From Planctomycetota bacterium (GTDB lineage Bacteria; Planctomycetota; B15-G4): a DNA stretch of 13,554 nucleotides. The DNA lies in the NCBI GenBank assembly GCA_003644265.1, contig QNBX01000123.1:1-13554 (forward strand). The letters run 5' to 3'. Positions 1 through 7,910 of this stretch are shown here, in pieces. The translations under genes and the position numbers were made by a program. Numbering within the stretch: position 1 is the first letter of the stretch; each line of letters opens with the position of its first letter. Under the pieces are notes generated by a model. It was not told where the DNA came from. It did no database searches and saw only the letters and a list, made by a program, of their open reading frames with translations.

Positions 1-669
1 CAGGTGCGTGTTCGGCAGGCGCCGGTGAATGTCCTCGATCAGGTCCATCTTCAGCACGTCGCCCGTGGGCTTCTTCTTGAACTTGTAGGCGCCGTGGCTG
101 GTGCCGATGGCCACCGCCAGCGCGTCGCAGCCCGTCTCGGCCACGAAGCGCCCGGCCTCCTCGGGATCCGTCAGGTGGTCCTGGGCCTCTTCTTCTGAGA
201 GCCCCGCCCCCTGGCCGTCCTCGATGCCGCCCAGGCAGCCCAGCTCGGCCTCCACCGTCACGCCGCGGGCGTGGGCGAAGTCGACCACGTCCTTGGTGAC
301 CCTGACGTTGTAGTCCCAGCTGGCGGGGGTCTTGCCGTCGGCCTCCAGCGAGCCGTCCATCATGACGCTGGTGAAGCCCAGCTCGATGGCGCTCTTGCAG
401 GTCTCGGGCGAGTTGCCGTGGTCCTGGTGCATGGCCACCGGGAGCTTCGGGTTGAGCTCCGCCGCGGCCAACATCAGATGGCGCAGGTAGTTGTCATTGC
501 TGTAGGCCCGCGCGCCGCGCGAGGCCTGCACGATGACCGGTGACTCGGTCTCCTCAGCGGCCATCATGATGGCCTGGATCTGCTCCATGTTGTTGACGTT
601 GAAGGCGGCCACGCCGTAGCCGTTCTCGGCGGCGTGGTCGAGCAGAACGCGCATGGGGATGAGAGCCAT
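1..669 (-). CDS. fba: Class II fructose-bisphosphate aldolase, N-terminal part (runs off left edge)
   Basis: A cytosolic zinc enzyme that reversibly joins dihydroxyacetone phosphate and glyceraldehyde 3-phosphate into fructose 1,6-bisphosphate, in glycolysis, gluconeogenesis and, in autotrophs, the Calvin cycle. The 223 visible codons read without interruption from ATG at 669 to the window edge. The start [13 protein letters not shown] and the [10 protein letters not shown] stretch (residues 21-30) are typical of the family. HQDHG at residues 81-85 carries the catalytic Asp83 and zinc ligand His84. Glu142 lies in EAELG, and GTSHGAYKF (189-197) carries zinc ligand His192. The usual length is about 345-360 residues, so roughly the last third, including the final phosphate-binding and zinc-ligand region, lies outside. 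A strong GGAGGA sits 3-8 bases before the ATG. It is divergent from the prc gene across 177 bases with no clear promoter. The family is nearly certain; a related tagatose-bisphosphate aldolase is less likely. Confidence 0.95.
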   Translation of the reverse strand, partial: MALIPMRVLLDHAAENGYGVAAFNVNNMEQIQAIMMAAEETESPVIVQASRGARAYSNDNYLRHLMLAAAELNPKLPVAMHQDHGNSPETCKSAIELGFTSVMMDGSLEADGKTPASWDYNVRVTKDVVDFAHARGVTVEAELGCLGGIEDGQGAGLSEEEAQDHLTDPEEAGRFVAETGCDALAVAIGTSHGAYKFKKKPTGDVLKMDLIEDIHRRLPNTHL

Positions 670-672
670 GAT

Positions 673-678
673 TCCTCC
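673..678 (-). promoter_or_regulatory. Ribosome binding site of the aldolase gene
   Basis: Read on the minus strand this is GGAGGA, with only 3 bases between it and the ATG. It supports 669 as the start. The spacing is a little short. Confidence 0.6.
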
Positions 679-846
679 GGGGGTCGGTTTCGGGGCGCCC
701 AGGAGGGCGGCCCGGCTGGGGGCGGGTGAAGAACGGACGCGAGGCACAGACGCAGCGTCCGATCCGCCCGGGCTGCCATCGTAGCGAGCGCCGCGAGACC
801 CGGCCAGGACTCCAGGCTAGAGTATGCGCACCTCCCGGAGCCTCGC

Positions 847-3027
847 ATGACCTCCTCGTACCGCGCCGCGTTGATCGCCTGGATGCTGCTGGCCCTGAGC
901 CTGGCGGCGCCCCTCGCCCTGGCCGCCGACGAACTGGCCGCGCTCGAGCCCAGTCCCGAGCAGGTGCTGACGGCCGAGCGCATCATGTCCAAGCTCACCA
1001 AGAGCCACTACGTGCAGAAGCGCGTCGAGGACCTCTCCTCCGAGGCCCTGTTTGACGCCTACCTGAAGGCCATCGACCCCTCGCGCCTGTTCTTGCTCGC
1101 CAGCGACATCGAGCAGTTCCACCCCTGGCGCGGCGGGCTGGACGAGGCCCTGCTGGCAGGAGACCTGGAGCCGGCCTTCAGCATGTTCAACCGCCTGCGA
1201 GAGCGGCGCCTGGCCGAGCTCGACGCGCTCGTCGACGGCCTGGACGGACGCCTGGACGCGCTCAGCTTCGACGGCGACGAGACGCTCCTCCTCGATCGAA
1301 GCGAGGCGCCCTGGCCCGCGGACGCCGCCGAGGCCGCGCACTTGCTGGGGCTGCGCTTCAAGAACGAGGTGCTGGGGCTGCGCCTGGCGGAGCGCGAGCC
1401 GGACAAGATCAGGGACGTCCTCGAGCGGCGCTACACAGGCCAGCGCCGGCGGCTGGGGCAGGTCGACGCGGGCGACGTGTTCCGCGTGTGGATGAACGTG
1501 GTGACCCACAACTTCGACCCGCACACCGAGTTCTTCCCGCCGCGCGACGCCGAGAACTTCGACATCCGCATGAGCCTCTCGTTGGAGGGCATCGGCGCCA
1601 TGCTGGGCAGCGAGGGCGAGTACTGCAAGGTGGAGCGCATCGTGCCCGGCGGCCCGGCTGAGCAGGACGGCCGGCTCAAGGCCGCCGACCGCATCGTGGC
1701 CGTGGGTCAGGGCGCCAGCGGCGACAGCGTGGACGTGGTGGGCTGGCGCAACGACGAGATCGTGGAGCTGATCCGCGGGCCCAAGGACACGGTGGTGCGC
1801 CTGTCGGTGCTGCCCGCCGGCCAGGGCGACGGCGCCGCGCTGCGCGTGATCGACATCACCCGCGACGAGGTCAGGTTGGAGGAGCAGGCCGCCACTTCCG
1901 AGGTGATCGAGCTCGTGCGCGACGACGGCCCCTGGCGCGTGGGCGTGATCCACCTGCCCACCTTCTACATCGACTTCGAGGCGGCCCGCGCCGGCGACCC
2001 CGAGTACAGGAGCGCCACGCGCGACGTGGCGGCGTTGGTACGCGAGCTGGCCGACGACGACGTGGACGGCATCGTCATGGACCTGCGCGGCAACGGCGGC
2101 GGCTCGCTGTTCGAGGCCCAGGAGCTCACAGGGCTGTTCCTGGGCAAGGGACCGGTGGTGCAGATCCGCGGCGTCGATCAGCGCGTCGACGTGGCCCCCG
2201 CGCCGCCCGAGAGCCCGCTCTGGAGCGGCCCCATGGGTGTGCTGGTGGATCGCCTGTCGGCCTCCGCCAGCGAGATCTTCAGCGCCGCCGTGCAGGACAC
2301 CAAGCGCGGCCTGGTGCTGGGCTCGCGCACGTTTGGCAAGGGCTCAGTGCAGGCCCTGGTGCCCTTCGAAGACGGTCAGCTCAAGCTGACCCAGGCCATG
2401 TTCTACCGGCTCTCCGGCGGCTCGACGCAGCACATGGGCGTGCTGCCCGACGTGCTCTTCCCCTCGCTCTACAACGAAGACGAGATCGGCGAGAGCGCGC
2501 TGGACGGCGCCCTGCCCTGGGAGTCCATCCCGCCGGCGAAGTTCAAGCCCAAGAAGACGCACGACTTTGCCGCCATGGGTCACGAGCTCACCGAGCGGCA
2601 CCAGCAGCGCTTGCAGGAGGAGCCCGAGCTGGTGGCGGTGGTGGAGCGGCTGGAGCTCAGCCAGGAGCTGCGCGCCCGCGAGAGCATCTCGCTCAACGAG
2701 CACGCGCGCAAGCTCGACAGCGACGCCACCGACGCGCGTCTGCTGGCCATCGAGAATCGACGCCGCGCCGCCCTGGAGCTGGAGCCGCTGGCGTCGCTCG
2801 ACGAGCTCAACGCGGACGAGACCGCTGATGAGGCCGGCGTGGAGACCGCTGAAGGGGCCAGCGCGAGCGGCGACGACAGCTCCACGGAGGACGCGTTGCA
2901 GCTCCCCGATCACGCGCCCGATCTGGCCGAGGCCGACCCGTTTGCGCGCGAGGCGGCCCAGGTGCTGGTGGACTTCATCCAACTACGCAACAAGGTCCGC
3001 GGAGTGCAGCGCCCCGTGATGCGCTAG
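847..3027 (+). CDS. prc: Tail-specific (carboxy-terminal processing) protease Prc/Tsp, peptidase family S41
   Basis: A periplasmic serine protease that recognises unstructured C-termini and trims or degrades envelope proteins. Residues 1-26 form a signal peptide with a hydrophobic core, ending ALA before ADEL. Residues 35-235 match the helical Tsp N-terminal domain (with LFLLASDIEQF and HNFDPHTEFFPP). About 240-325 is a PDZ domain starting at SLEGIGAML. About 360-540 is the S41 catalytic core: the nucleophile is Ser473 in SASASEIF, and the general base is Lys498 in RTFGKGS, 25 residues later as in the E. coli enzyme. MDLRGNGGGS (411-420) is also present. Residues 545-726 are the Tsp C-terminal region. 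At 726 residues it is slightly longer than E. coli Prc (about 680); the extra includes an acidic, low-complexity stretch at about 650-700. GGAG at 837-840 supports the ATG. No partner lipoprotein (NlpI-like) is nearby. Confidence 0.95.
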   Translation: MTSSYRAALIAWMLLALSLAAPLALAADELAALEPSPEQVLTAERIMSKLTKSHYVQKRVEDLSSEALFDAYLKAIDPSRLFLLASDIEQFHPWRGGLDEALLAGDLEPAFSMFNRLRERRLAELDALVDGLDGRLDALSFDGDETLLLDRSEAPWPADAAEAAHLLGLRFKNEVLGLRLAEREPDKIRDVLERRYTGQRRRLGQVDAGDVFRVWMNVVTHNFDPHTEFFPPRDAENFDIRMSLSLEGIGAMLGSEGEYCKVERIVPGGPAEQDGRLKAADRIVAVGQGASGDSVDVVGWRNDEIVELIRGPKDTVVRLSVLPAGQGDGAALRVIDITRDEVRLEEQAATSEVIELVRDDGPWRVGVIHLPTFYIDFEAARAGDPEYRSATRDVAALVRELADDDVDGIVMDLRGNGGGSLFEAQELTGLFLGKGPVVQIRGVDQRVDVAPAPPESPLWSGPMGVLVDRLSASASEIFSAAVQDTKRGLVLGSRTFGKGSVQALVPFEDGQLKLTQAMFYRLSGGSTQHMGVLPDVLFPSLYNEDEIGESALDGALPWESIPPAKFKPKKTHDFAAMGHELTERHQQRLQEEPELVAVVERLELSQELRARESISLNEHARKLDSDATDARLLAIENRRRAALELEPLASLDELNADETADEAGVETAEGASASGDDSSTEDALQLPDHAPDLAEADPFAREAAQVLVDFIQLRNKVRGVQRPVMR

Positions 3028-3059
3028 CGGCGTCGTCCCCTGCTGCGCTCGCGGCGCGT

Positions 3060-3071
3060 GGCACCGGTGCC
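3060..3071. repeat. Perfect 12-base palindrome between convergent genes
   Basis: GGCACCGGTGCC is perfectly self-complementary with no loop. It lies in the 73-base gap between the stop codons of the protease and the FAD oxidoreductase. No T-run follows on either strand, so an intrinsic terminator is not well supported. In DNA this rich in G and C, a chance origin is quite possible. Confidence 0.4.
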
Positions 3072-3100
3072 CGCTCGGCCCGCAATCCCGGCGCGGCGCC

Positions 3101-4711
3101 CTACTCCGCCGCCACGGCCCCCGGCGCGAAGCGCAGCGCCAGCGCCTCGGCCACGCGCAGGCCGTCCACCGCGGCGCTCATGATGCCGCCGGCGTGACCC
3201 GCGCCCTCGCCCACGGGGTACAGGCCGGGGTGACTGGGAGACTCCAGCGTGTGCTCGTCGCGCGCGATACGCAGCGGCGCGCTGGAGCGGCTCTCGGGGC
3301 CGACCAGCATGGCCTCGGCGCCAGCGTAGCCCGGCATGCGGCGCTCGACCTCGGTCAGCGCGGCGCGCAGGGCCTCGGCGGCGCCGTCGGGCAGCACCTC
3401 GTCCAGCAACGCGGGGCGCACGGGCAACGGATAGCTGGTGGGCCCGAGCGTCTGGGAGACCCGACGCGCCAGGAAGTCCGTCACGCGCTGGCCCGGCGCG
3501 CCGAAGTCGCCGCCGCCCAGGCGGAAGGCGGCCGCCTCGTGGTGCTCCTGCAGCGCCATACCGGCGCGCGGGTCGGCGCCGAATGACGACGGCTCCAACG
3601 TCACCACCAGACCGCTGTTGGCGAAGGCGCCGTCGCGCGCGGCGGGGCTGGCGCCGTTCACGCACAGAAAGCCCGGCTTCTCGGTGGACGGCAGGATCTC
3701 GCCGCCGGGGCACATGCAGAAGCTGTGCACGTCCATGCGCGCGCCGGAGCGGTCGCGCGAGCTGAGGCTGTACTCCGCGGCGGGCAGCGCCGGGTGTCCG
3801 CACGAGCGGCCGTACTGCCAGCGCTCCACCAGCGCCTGGGGATGCTCGATGCGCAGGCCCAGCTGGAAGGGCTTGGCCTCGGCCTGCACGCCGTGTTCGA
3901 GCAGCATGCCCAGCGTGTCGCGCGCCGAGTGCCCCACCCCCAGCACCAGCGCGCCGGTGTCGATGGTCTCGTCACCGCAGCGCACGCCCAGCACGCGGTC
4001 GTCGCGCACGATCAGGTCGTCGACGCGCGTGTCGAAGCGCACCTCGGCGCCAGCCGCCTGCAGCCCGCGACGCAAGCGACGGATGATGGCGGGCAAAGCG
4101 TTGGAACCCACGTGGGGCTTGGCCAGCCAGCGCACCGACTCGGGCGCGCCGTGCTCGGCCAGCACGTCCAGCACGACGCCAACGCGCGGGTCCTTGATGC
4201 GCGTGGTGAGCTTGCCGTCGCTGAAGGTGCCCGCGCCGCCCTCGCCAAAGAGCAGGTTGCACTCGGGGTCGAAGGCGCCGCCCTTCAGGAACGCATGCCA
4301 ACGCACTCCGCGCGCGGTCACGTCGGGCCCGCGCTCCAACAGCAGCGGACGGAAGCCCGCGCGCACCAGCCCCCAGGCGGCGAACAGACCCGCCGGCCCG
4401 CTGCCCACGATCACCGGCCGCCCGGGCAGCGGCGCGCGGTCGTCGGGCGGCACGGCTGCGGGCGGCGCAGGCTTGGGCTGCCGCAGCTGCCGGCGGCGCT
4501 TGCCCTGCAGCAGCGCATCCTCCAGCTCGGGCGAGGTCTCGATCTCCAGCGTGTAGATGAAGACCGGCTCGCGGCCGGCCCGCGCGTCCAGCGACTTGCG
4601 CACCACGCGCACGTCCTCCAGGCGCACCCCCAGCCGATGGCTGGCCAGATCCGCGGGCGAGGCCCCCTCCACATCGAGCGGCACGCGCAGGTCCTGGAGC
4701 AGCAGGGTCAT
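3101..4711 (-). CDS. FAD-dependent oxidoreductase of the uncharacterised COG2509 type
   Basis: A predicted cytosolic two-dinucleotide-fold flavoprotein of a widespread family whose substrate is not known to me. Residues 1-70 form the short N-terminal domain usual in this family (LRVPLD, then VRVVRKSLDAR, then a YTLEIE strand). A proline-rich linker follows at about 78-96. The FAD-binding Rossmann motif is VIVGSGPAG (100-108), with the acidic Glu127 ending the second strand. NLLFGEGGAGTFSDGKLTTR (152-171) is the hallmark segment of the family. A second nucleotide-fold strand lies near VLGVGHSARDT, and CMCPGGEI and the C-terminal PVGEGAGHAGGIMSAAVDG close the FAD site. Length, 536 residues, is normal. 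The N-terminal start fits family conservation, but I see no convincing Shine-Dalgarno before it. It is divergent from the methyltransferase with 38 bases between start codons. Annotation should stop at FAD-dependent dehydrogenase. Confidence 0.9.
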   Translation of the reverse strand: MTLLLQDLRVPLDVEGASPADLASHRLGVRLEDVRVVRKSLDARAGREPVFIYTLEIETSPELEDALLQGKRRRQLRQPKPAPPAAVPPDDRAPLPGRPVIVGSGPAGLFAAWGLVRAGFRPLLLERGPDVTARGVRWHAFLKGGAFDPECNLLFGEGGAGTFSDGKLTTRIKDPRVGVVLDVLAEHGAPESVRWLAKPHVGSNALPAIIRRLRRGLQAAGAEVRFDTRVDDLIVRDDRVLGVRCGDETIDTGALVLGVGHSARDTLGMLLEHGVQAEAKPFQLGLRIEHPQALVERWQYGRSCGHPALPAAEYSLSSRDRSGARMDVHSFCMCPGGEILPSTEKPGFLCVNGASPAARDGAFANSGLVVTLEPSSFGADPRAGMALQEHHEAAAFRLGGGDFGAPGQRVTDFLARRVSQTLGPTSYPLPVRPALLDEVLPDGAAEALRAALTEVERRMPGYAGAEAMLVGPESRSSAPLRIARDEHTLESPSHPGLYPVGEGAGHAGGIMSAAVDGLRVAEALALRFAPGAVAAE

Positions 4712-4735
4712 GGCAGCATCGCGACGGGGAGGCGC

Positions 4736-4742
4736 GGAGGGG
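4736..4742 (+). promoter_or_regulatory. Ribosome binding site that supports a GTG start at 4750
   Basis: GGAGGGG stands 7 bases before GTG at 4750. The alternatives are GTG at 4753 (spacing 10) and GTG at 4771 (spacing 28); the last is too far for this site. It lies in the 38-base space shared with the divergent FAD gene. Confidence 0.55.
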
Positions 4743-4749
4743 TCCGGCG

Positions 4750-5910
4750 GTGGTGTACCGTACCGACCCCGTGAGCGACATACGCACCTACGACATCCCC
4801 TGCACCCTCGGCCTTGAGCGGGTGCTCGAGCACGAGCTGCTCGATCTGGGCGCCGGCGACGTCAAGCGCCGACGCGGCGGCGTCACCGCCACGGGCGACC
4901 AGGTCATGGGCTACCGCGCCTGCCTCTGGCTGCGCTCCGCCGTGCGCGTGCAGGAGGTGCTGGCCGAGTTCGACGTGGACGTGGAGAGCGACCTCTACGA
5001 CGGCATCGTGGGCCTGCCCTGGGAGCAGTGGATCTCCCCCGACGACACCCTGGCGGTGGACGCCACGGTGCGCGACTCGGTCCTGACCCACAGCGGCTAC
5101 GTGGCGCTCAAGACCAAGGACGCCGTCTGCGACCGCCTGCGCGAGCGCTTCGGCCGGCGCCCCAACGTCGACCGCGACACCCCCATCCTGCCCCTGCGCC
5201 TGCGCCTGGTGAAGGGCAAGGCCACCCTGGCCCGCGACCTCTCCGGCGACAGCCTGCACAAGCGCGGCTACCGCCCGATCCAGGTCAAGAGCCCGCTCAA
5301 CGAGGCCGTGGCGGCGGGCCTGCTGCTGCAAGCCGGCTACGACGGCACGGGCATCATGGTCGACCCCATGTGCGGCTCGGCCACGTTCCTGATCGAGGCC
5401 GCCTGGATCGCTCAGGACCGCGCGCCGGGGCTCGACCGCCGCTTCGCCTTCACCGAGTGGCCCGACTTCGACAAGGCCGCCTGGGCTGCGCTGGTGGGCG
5501 AGGCGCTCGAGCGGCAGCGCCCCAGCATCGAGGCGCGCTTCTTCGGCGCCGACAACCACGCCGGCGCCGTGTCCCTGGCGCGGCGCGCCATCCATGACGC
5601 CGACCTGCAAGAGCTGGTGCGCGTCGACGAGGCCGACGCCGCCACCTGGCGCCCGCCCAACGACGTGCGCTGGCTGTTCAGCAACCCGCCCTGGGGCGAG
5701 CGCCTCTCCGAGCAGGTCGAGGAGAGCTGGCGAGCCCTGGCCAAGGCCCTGCGCGCGTGCCCCGGCGCCGACGCCCACGTGCTGTCGGGCGCGCCCAACC
5801 TGACGCGCCTGATCGGCATGCGCAGCGACCAGCGCTGGCCCGTGAAGACCGGCCCCGTGGACGCCATGCTGCTGCGCTACAAGATCAACGCGAGCCGCGG
5901 CGCGAGCTGA
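4750..5910 (+). CDS. rlmL: THUMP-domain SAM-dependent RNA methyltransferase, RlmL-like (23S rRNA guanine-N2)
   Basis: Probably places an N2-methyl group on a guanosine of 23S rRNA, as the N-terminal half of E. coli RlmL does at G2445, using S-adenosylmethionine in the cytosol. It reads YDIPCTLGLERVLEHEL at about 14-30 (ferredoxin-like domain), then a THUMP domain at about 50-165, and LHKRGYRP (169-176), a typical junction. The Rossmann methyltransferase domain has motif I VDPMCGSATFLIEAA (204-218), the acidic motif II region at GADNHAGAV (266-274), and catalytic motif IV NPPWGERL (312-319). At 386 residues it matches only the first half of the E. coli protein of about 700 residues; the RlmK part is absent, as in many other bacteria. 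No ATG is available; GTG at 4750 has a good Shine-Dalgarno. An archaeal-type tRNA guanine-N2 methyltransferase is an alternative on fold alone. Confidence 0.88.
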   Translation: MVYRTDPVSDIRTYDIPCTLGLERVLEHELLDLGAGDVKRRRGGVTATGDQVMGYRACLWLRSAVRVQEVLAEFDVDVESDLYDGIVGLPWEQWISPDDTLAVDATVRDSVLTHSGYVALKTKDAVCDRLRERFGRRPNVDRDTPILPLRLRLVKGKATLARDLSGDSLHKRGYRPIQVKSPLNEAVAAGLLLQAGYDGTGIMVDPMCGSATFLIEAAWIAQDRAPGLDRRFAFTEWPDFDKAAWAALVGEALERQRPSIEARFFGADNHAGAVSLARRAIHDADLQELVRVDEADAATWRPPNDVRWLFSNPPWGERLSEQVEESWRALAKALRACPGADAHVLSGAPNLTRLIGMRSDQRWPVKTGPVDAMLLRYKINASRGAS

Positions 5911-5914
5911 GGGC

Positions 5915-5937
5915 GGCCGGAGCGCGGCTGCCCGGCC
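5915..5937 (+). terminator. Possible stem-loop just after the methyltransferase gene
   Basis: GGCCGG at 5915-5920 pairs with CCGGCC at 5932-5937 around an 11-base loop. It begins 4 bases after the stop codon, in the gap between convergent genes. No U-tract follows, so a factor-independent terminator is doubtful. Confidence 0.25.
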
Positions 5938-6007
5938 AGCAGCTCTCCGCTAGCAGCAGACGACGCAGGCGCCCTGGAGCCGGGCGGCACCCTAGGTTGA
6001 GACCGGC

Positions 6008-7591
6008 CTATGGCGCGTGGGCCTTGAGTCCGTTGCTGGCGCTGGCCCCCTGCGGGCCGCTGGGGTCGACGAACCACATCTGCGTGTAGAACGCAGCCGA
6101 GGGCGCGTCGGGCGGCCAGCGGCCGCTGAGCCACAGCGTGCCGTTCGGTCTCGTGGTCAGCCCCTCGGCTGTGGCGACCCACTCGGGCAGCATGACACCG
6201 CCCAGGAACGGCGTGGCGCCGAAGCCGAACCCCACGAAGAGCACGGCGGGCGCGCTGGGCGGCGCCTGCTCGACACGGATCTGGAAGCTGTCGTCGCCCT
6301 GCAGGTAGCCCGAGCCTGTCATGCGGGCTTCGCCGGCAGCTCCCGCCAGGGCCATACCGAGCTCGGTCCAGACGCCCTGCGCGGAGTACACCCGCAACGG
6401 CTCGTCGGGGGAGCCCGCGATGGCGAACTCGTGCACGCCGTCCCCCGTGAGGTCGCCCAGATCGGCCACCATCTGGCCGAAGCCGCCCAGGAGCGAGCTC
6501 GCTCCCGTGAACTCGTAGAGCGTGTCCCCCGTCGCGCCCGAGTAGACCTGGGCACGCCCGAGCTCGGTAAAGAGAAACACCCCGGGGCCGCCCACGAGCA
6601 AGTCGGGCACGCCGTCGAGGTCGAGATCGCCCGGGGCGGCCACGCCGGTGCCGAAGGCGTAGGTCGGGCAGCTCGGATCGAGGACATGAATGGTGCTGCC
6701 ATCCGCCCCCGACAGCAGCACGGCCTGGCCTTCGTTGGTGGGCTGCTCCAGGCCCATGGGCGCGCCGATCAACACATCCGGTGTGCCGTCGCCGTCCACG
6801 TCGCCCGGCGATGCCACAGCCTTCCCGAAGTCCGCCACGGCGCCGGCATAGGTGCGCAGGGGCTGCACCGCGCCTGGGGCCAGCAAGCCGCCGCTGCCAT
6901 AGACGTACACGGACCCCGGTCCGCCGAAGACAAACAAGCCCGGCTGCCCCACCAGCAGGTCGTCCAGGCCGTCGCCGTCGTGGTCGCCCGCGCGCGCGAG
7001 CGCATACCCGAAATGGTCCGGACCAGGCAGCACCAGCTTCGGGGAGCGCAGCGCTCCGAGCAGGTCGCGGGTGGCGCCGGAAATCAGCAGCACCGTGCCG
7101 TGGGAGTCAGGGCTGAGACCGCCCGGCGCGCCCGCGGCGAGCTCCGCCACGCCGTCGCCGTCCAGATCGGGCAGTACCGCCAGCGAGGTGCCCAGGCCGA
7201 TCAGGACCAGGGCGCCGCCGGTGACCTCGTCGAAGACCTCACCGCTGGCCAGATCGATGAACTGCACCAAGCCGCTGCCCGGCGAGCCCACCACCAGGTC
7301 GGGCAGGCCGTCACCCGTCAGGTCACCGGGGGCGGCCAGCGCGGTGCCGAAGCCCGTCCCCGCGCCATGGATGGTCTGCAACACGCCGCCGTCGGCGCCC
7401 GAGATCACGCGCACCACGACGTCGACGACGCCGCTCACAGCCAGGTCAGGAACGCCATCGCTGTTCAGGTCGCCCAGCGTGACGATGGCTGACCGCCCCG
7501 GCACCTCATACATGACCACCTGGGCCGGGGACACGCCGCTCAGCATGAGCAGCAAGACCGCAAGCCCGCGTTGCACCCACAGGTTGCTCAT
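6008..7591 (-). CDS. Secreted FG-GAP repeat (beta-propeller) protein with an unknown C-terminal domain
   Basis: An exported 527-residue protein of unknown function. Residues 1-23 are a signal peptide (hydrophobic GLAVLLLMLSGV, then SPA before QVV). About 35-400 is a run of integrin-like FG-GAP repeats with calcium-loop motifs: DLNSDGVPDL (41), DLTGDGLPDL (90), DLDGDGVAEL (142), DHDGDGLDDL (203), DVDGDGTPDV (264), DLDLDGVPDL (322) and DLTGDGVHEF (380). Seven motifs fit a seven-bladed propeller, probably binding Ca2+. Residues about 410-527 lack repeats and form a beta-rich region ending near MWFVDPSGPQGASASNGL. Similar tails occur, as far as I recall, in large families of secreted proteins of some Planctomycetota. 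The frame is open to 7717, but ATG at 7591 has GGAGG 8 bases upstream and directly precedes the signal peptide, so I use it. Only one cysteine (308) is present. A surface adhesion or binding role is inference. Confidence 0.88.
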   Translation of the reverse strand: MSNLWVQRGLAVLLLMLSGVSPAQVVMYEVPGRSAIVTLGDLNSDGVPDLAVSGVVDVVVRVISGADGGVLQTIHGAGTGFGTALAAPGDLTGDGLPDLVVGSPGSGLVQFIDLASGEVFDEVTGGALVLIGLGTSLAVLPDLDGDGVAELAAGAPGGLSPDSHGTVLLISGATRDLLGALRSPKLVLPGPDHFGYALARAGDHDGDGLDDLLVGQPGLFVFGGPGSVYVYGSGGLLAPGAVQPLRTYAGAVADFGKAVASPGDVDGDGTPDVLIGAPMGLEQPTNEGQAVLLSGADGSTIHVLDPSCPTYAFGTGVAAPGDLDLDGVPDLLVGGPGVFLFTELGRAQVYSGATGDTLYEFTGASSLLGGFGQMVADLGDLTGDGVHEFAIAGSPDEPLRVYSAQGVWTELGMALAGAAGEARMTGSGYLQGDDSFQIRVEQAPPSAPAVLFVGFGFGATPFLGGVMLPEWVATAEGLTTRPNGTLWLSGRWPPDAPSAAFYTQMWFVDPSGPQGASASNGLKAHAP

Positions 7592-7910
7592 GCTTCGGAC
7601 CTCCAGAACGCGCTCTTCGTCATTGTGGCCCAGCGCGCGGCCAGGTCGCGTTCCGGGCGGGCTCAAGCCGGGAGCGTCCGCTCGGGCGAGCCGAGGCCGG
7701 CGCCCAGCCACGCCCAAGCGTAGCGCTGATTAGCGAGCACGGCGCGGAACAAACAGTCCCGGTCTGAGCGACGCGAGCATGCGCATGGACGGCGCGCCCC
7801 AACCCCGATCACGCCGCTGACTCGCCGCGCCCAAAGAGGCAAGTCCCGACTACCATGGCCGCCCCGACCACGTCACGATCCGCGACCACAGGCACGACAG
7901 GAGCGACCCC
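7592..7910. other. 319-base divergent intergenic spacer
   Basis: This spacer separates the starts of the FG-GAP gene (minus) and the VOC gene (plus), so promoters for both should lie here. I see no convincing -35/-10 pair, riboswitch or RNA gene. The most AT-rich spots are around 7727-7735 (GCTGATTAG) and 7748-7753. The open frame from 7592 to 7717 on the minus strand is Arg- and Pro-rich and looks non-coding. Confidence 0.6.
7600..7604 (-). promoter_or_regulatory. Ribosome binding site that sets the start of the FG-GAP gene
   Basis: GGAGG on the minus strand, 8 bases before ATG at 7591. It favours this start over in-frame codons further upstream, and the signal peptide begins directly after the ATG. 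Confidence 0.7.

Noticed and set aside
818..823. TAGAGT as a -10 box for the protease gene
   Set aside because: It matches the consensus at four of six positions in a locally less GC-rich spot, but no -35 box stands at a suitable distance.
817..1953. Long open frame antisense to the protease gene
   Set aside because: It has shadow-type composition (His/Ala/Val/Leu-rich, no motif) and lies opposite well-conserved protease domains.
3438..4774. Long plus-strand open frames opposite the FAD oxidoreductase
   Set aside because: Both are Ser/Arg/Pro- or Gln/His/Ala-rich shadows. The minus strand holds intact FAD-binding motifs.
7592..7717. N-terminal extension of the FG-GAP gene to a start at 7717
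   Set aside because: The extension is Arg/Pro-rich and would bury the signal peptide. ATG at 7591 has a good GGAGG site.
7727..7754. TAATCA and TTGTTC on the minus strand as a promoter for the FG-GAP gene
   Set aside because: The spacing is only about 14 bases, both boxes are poor matches, and they lie about 140 bases before the start codon.
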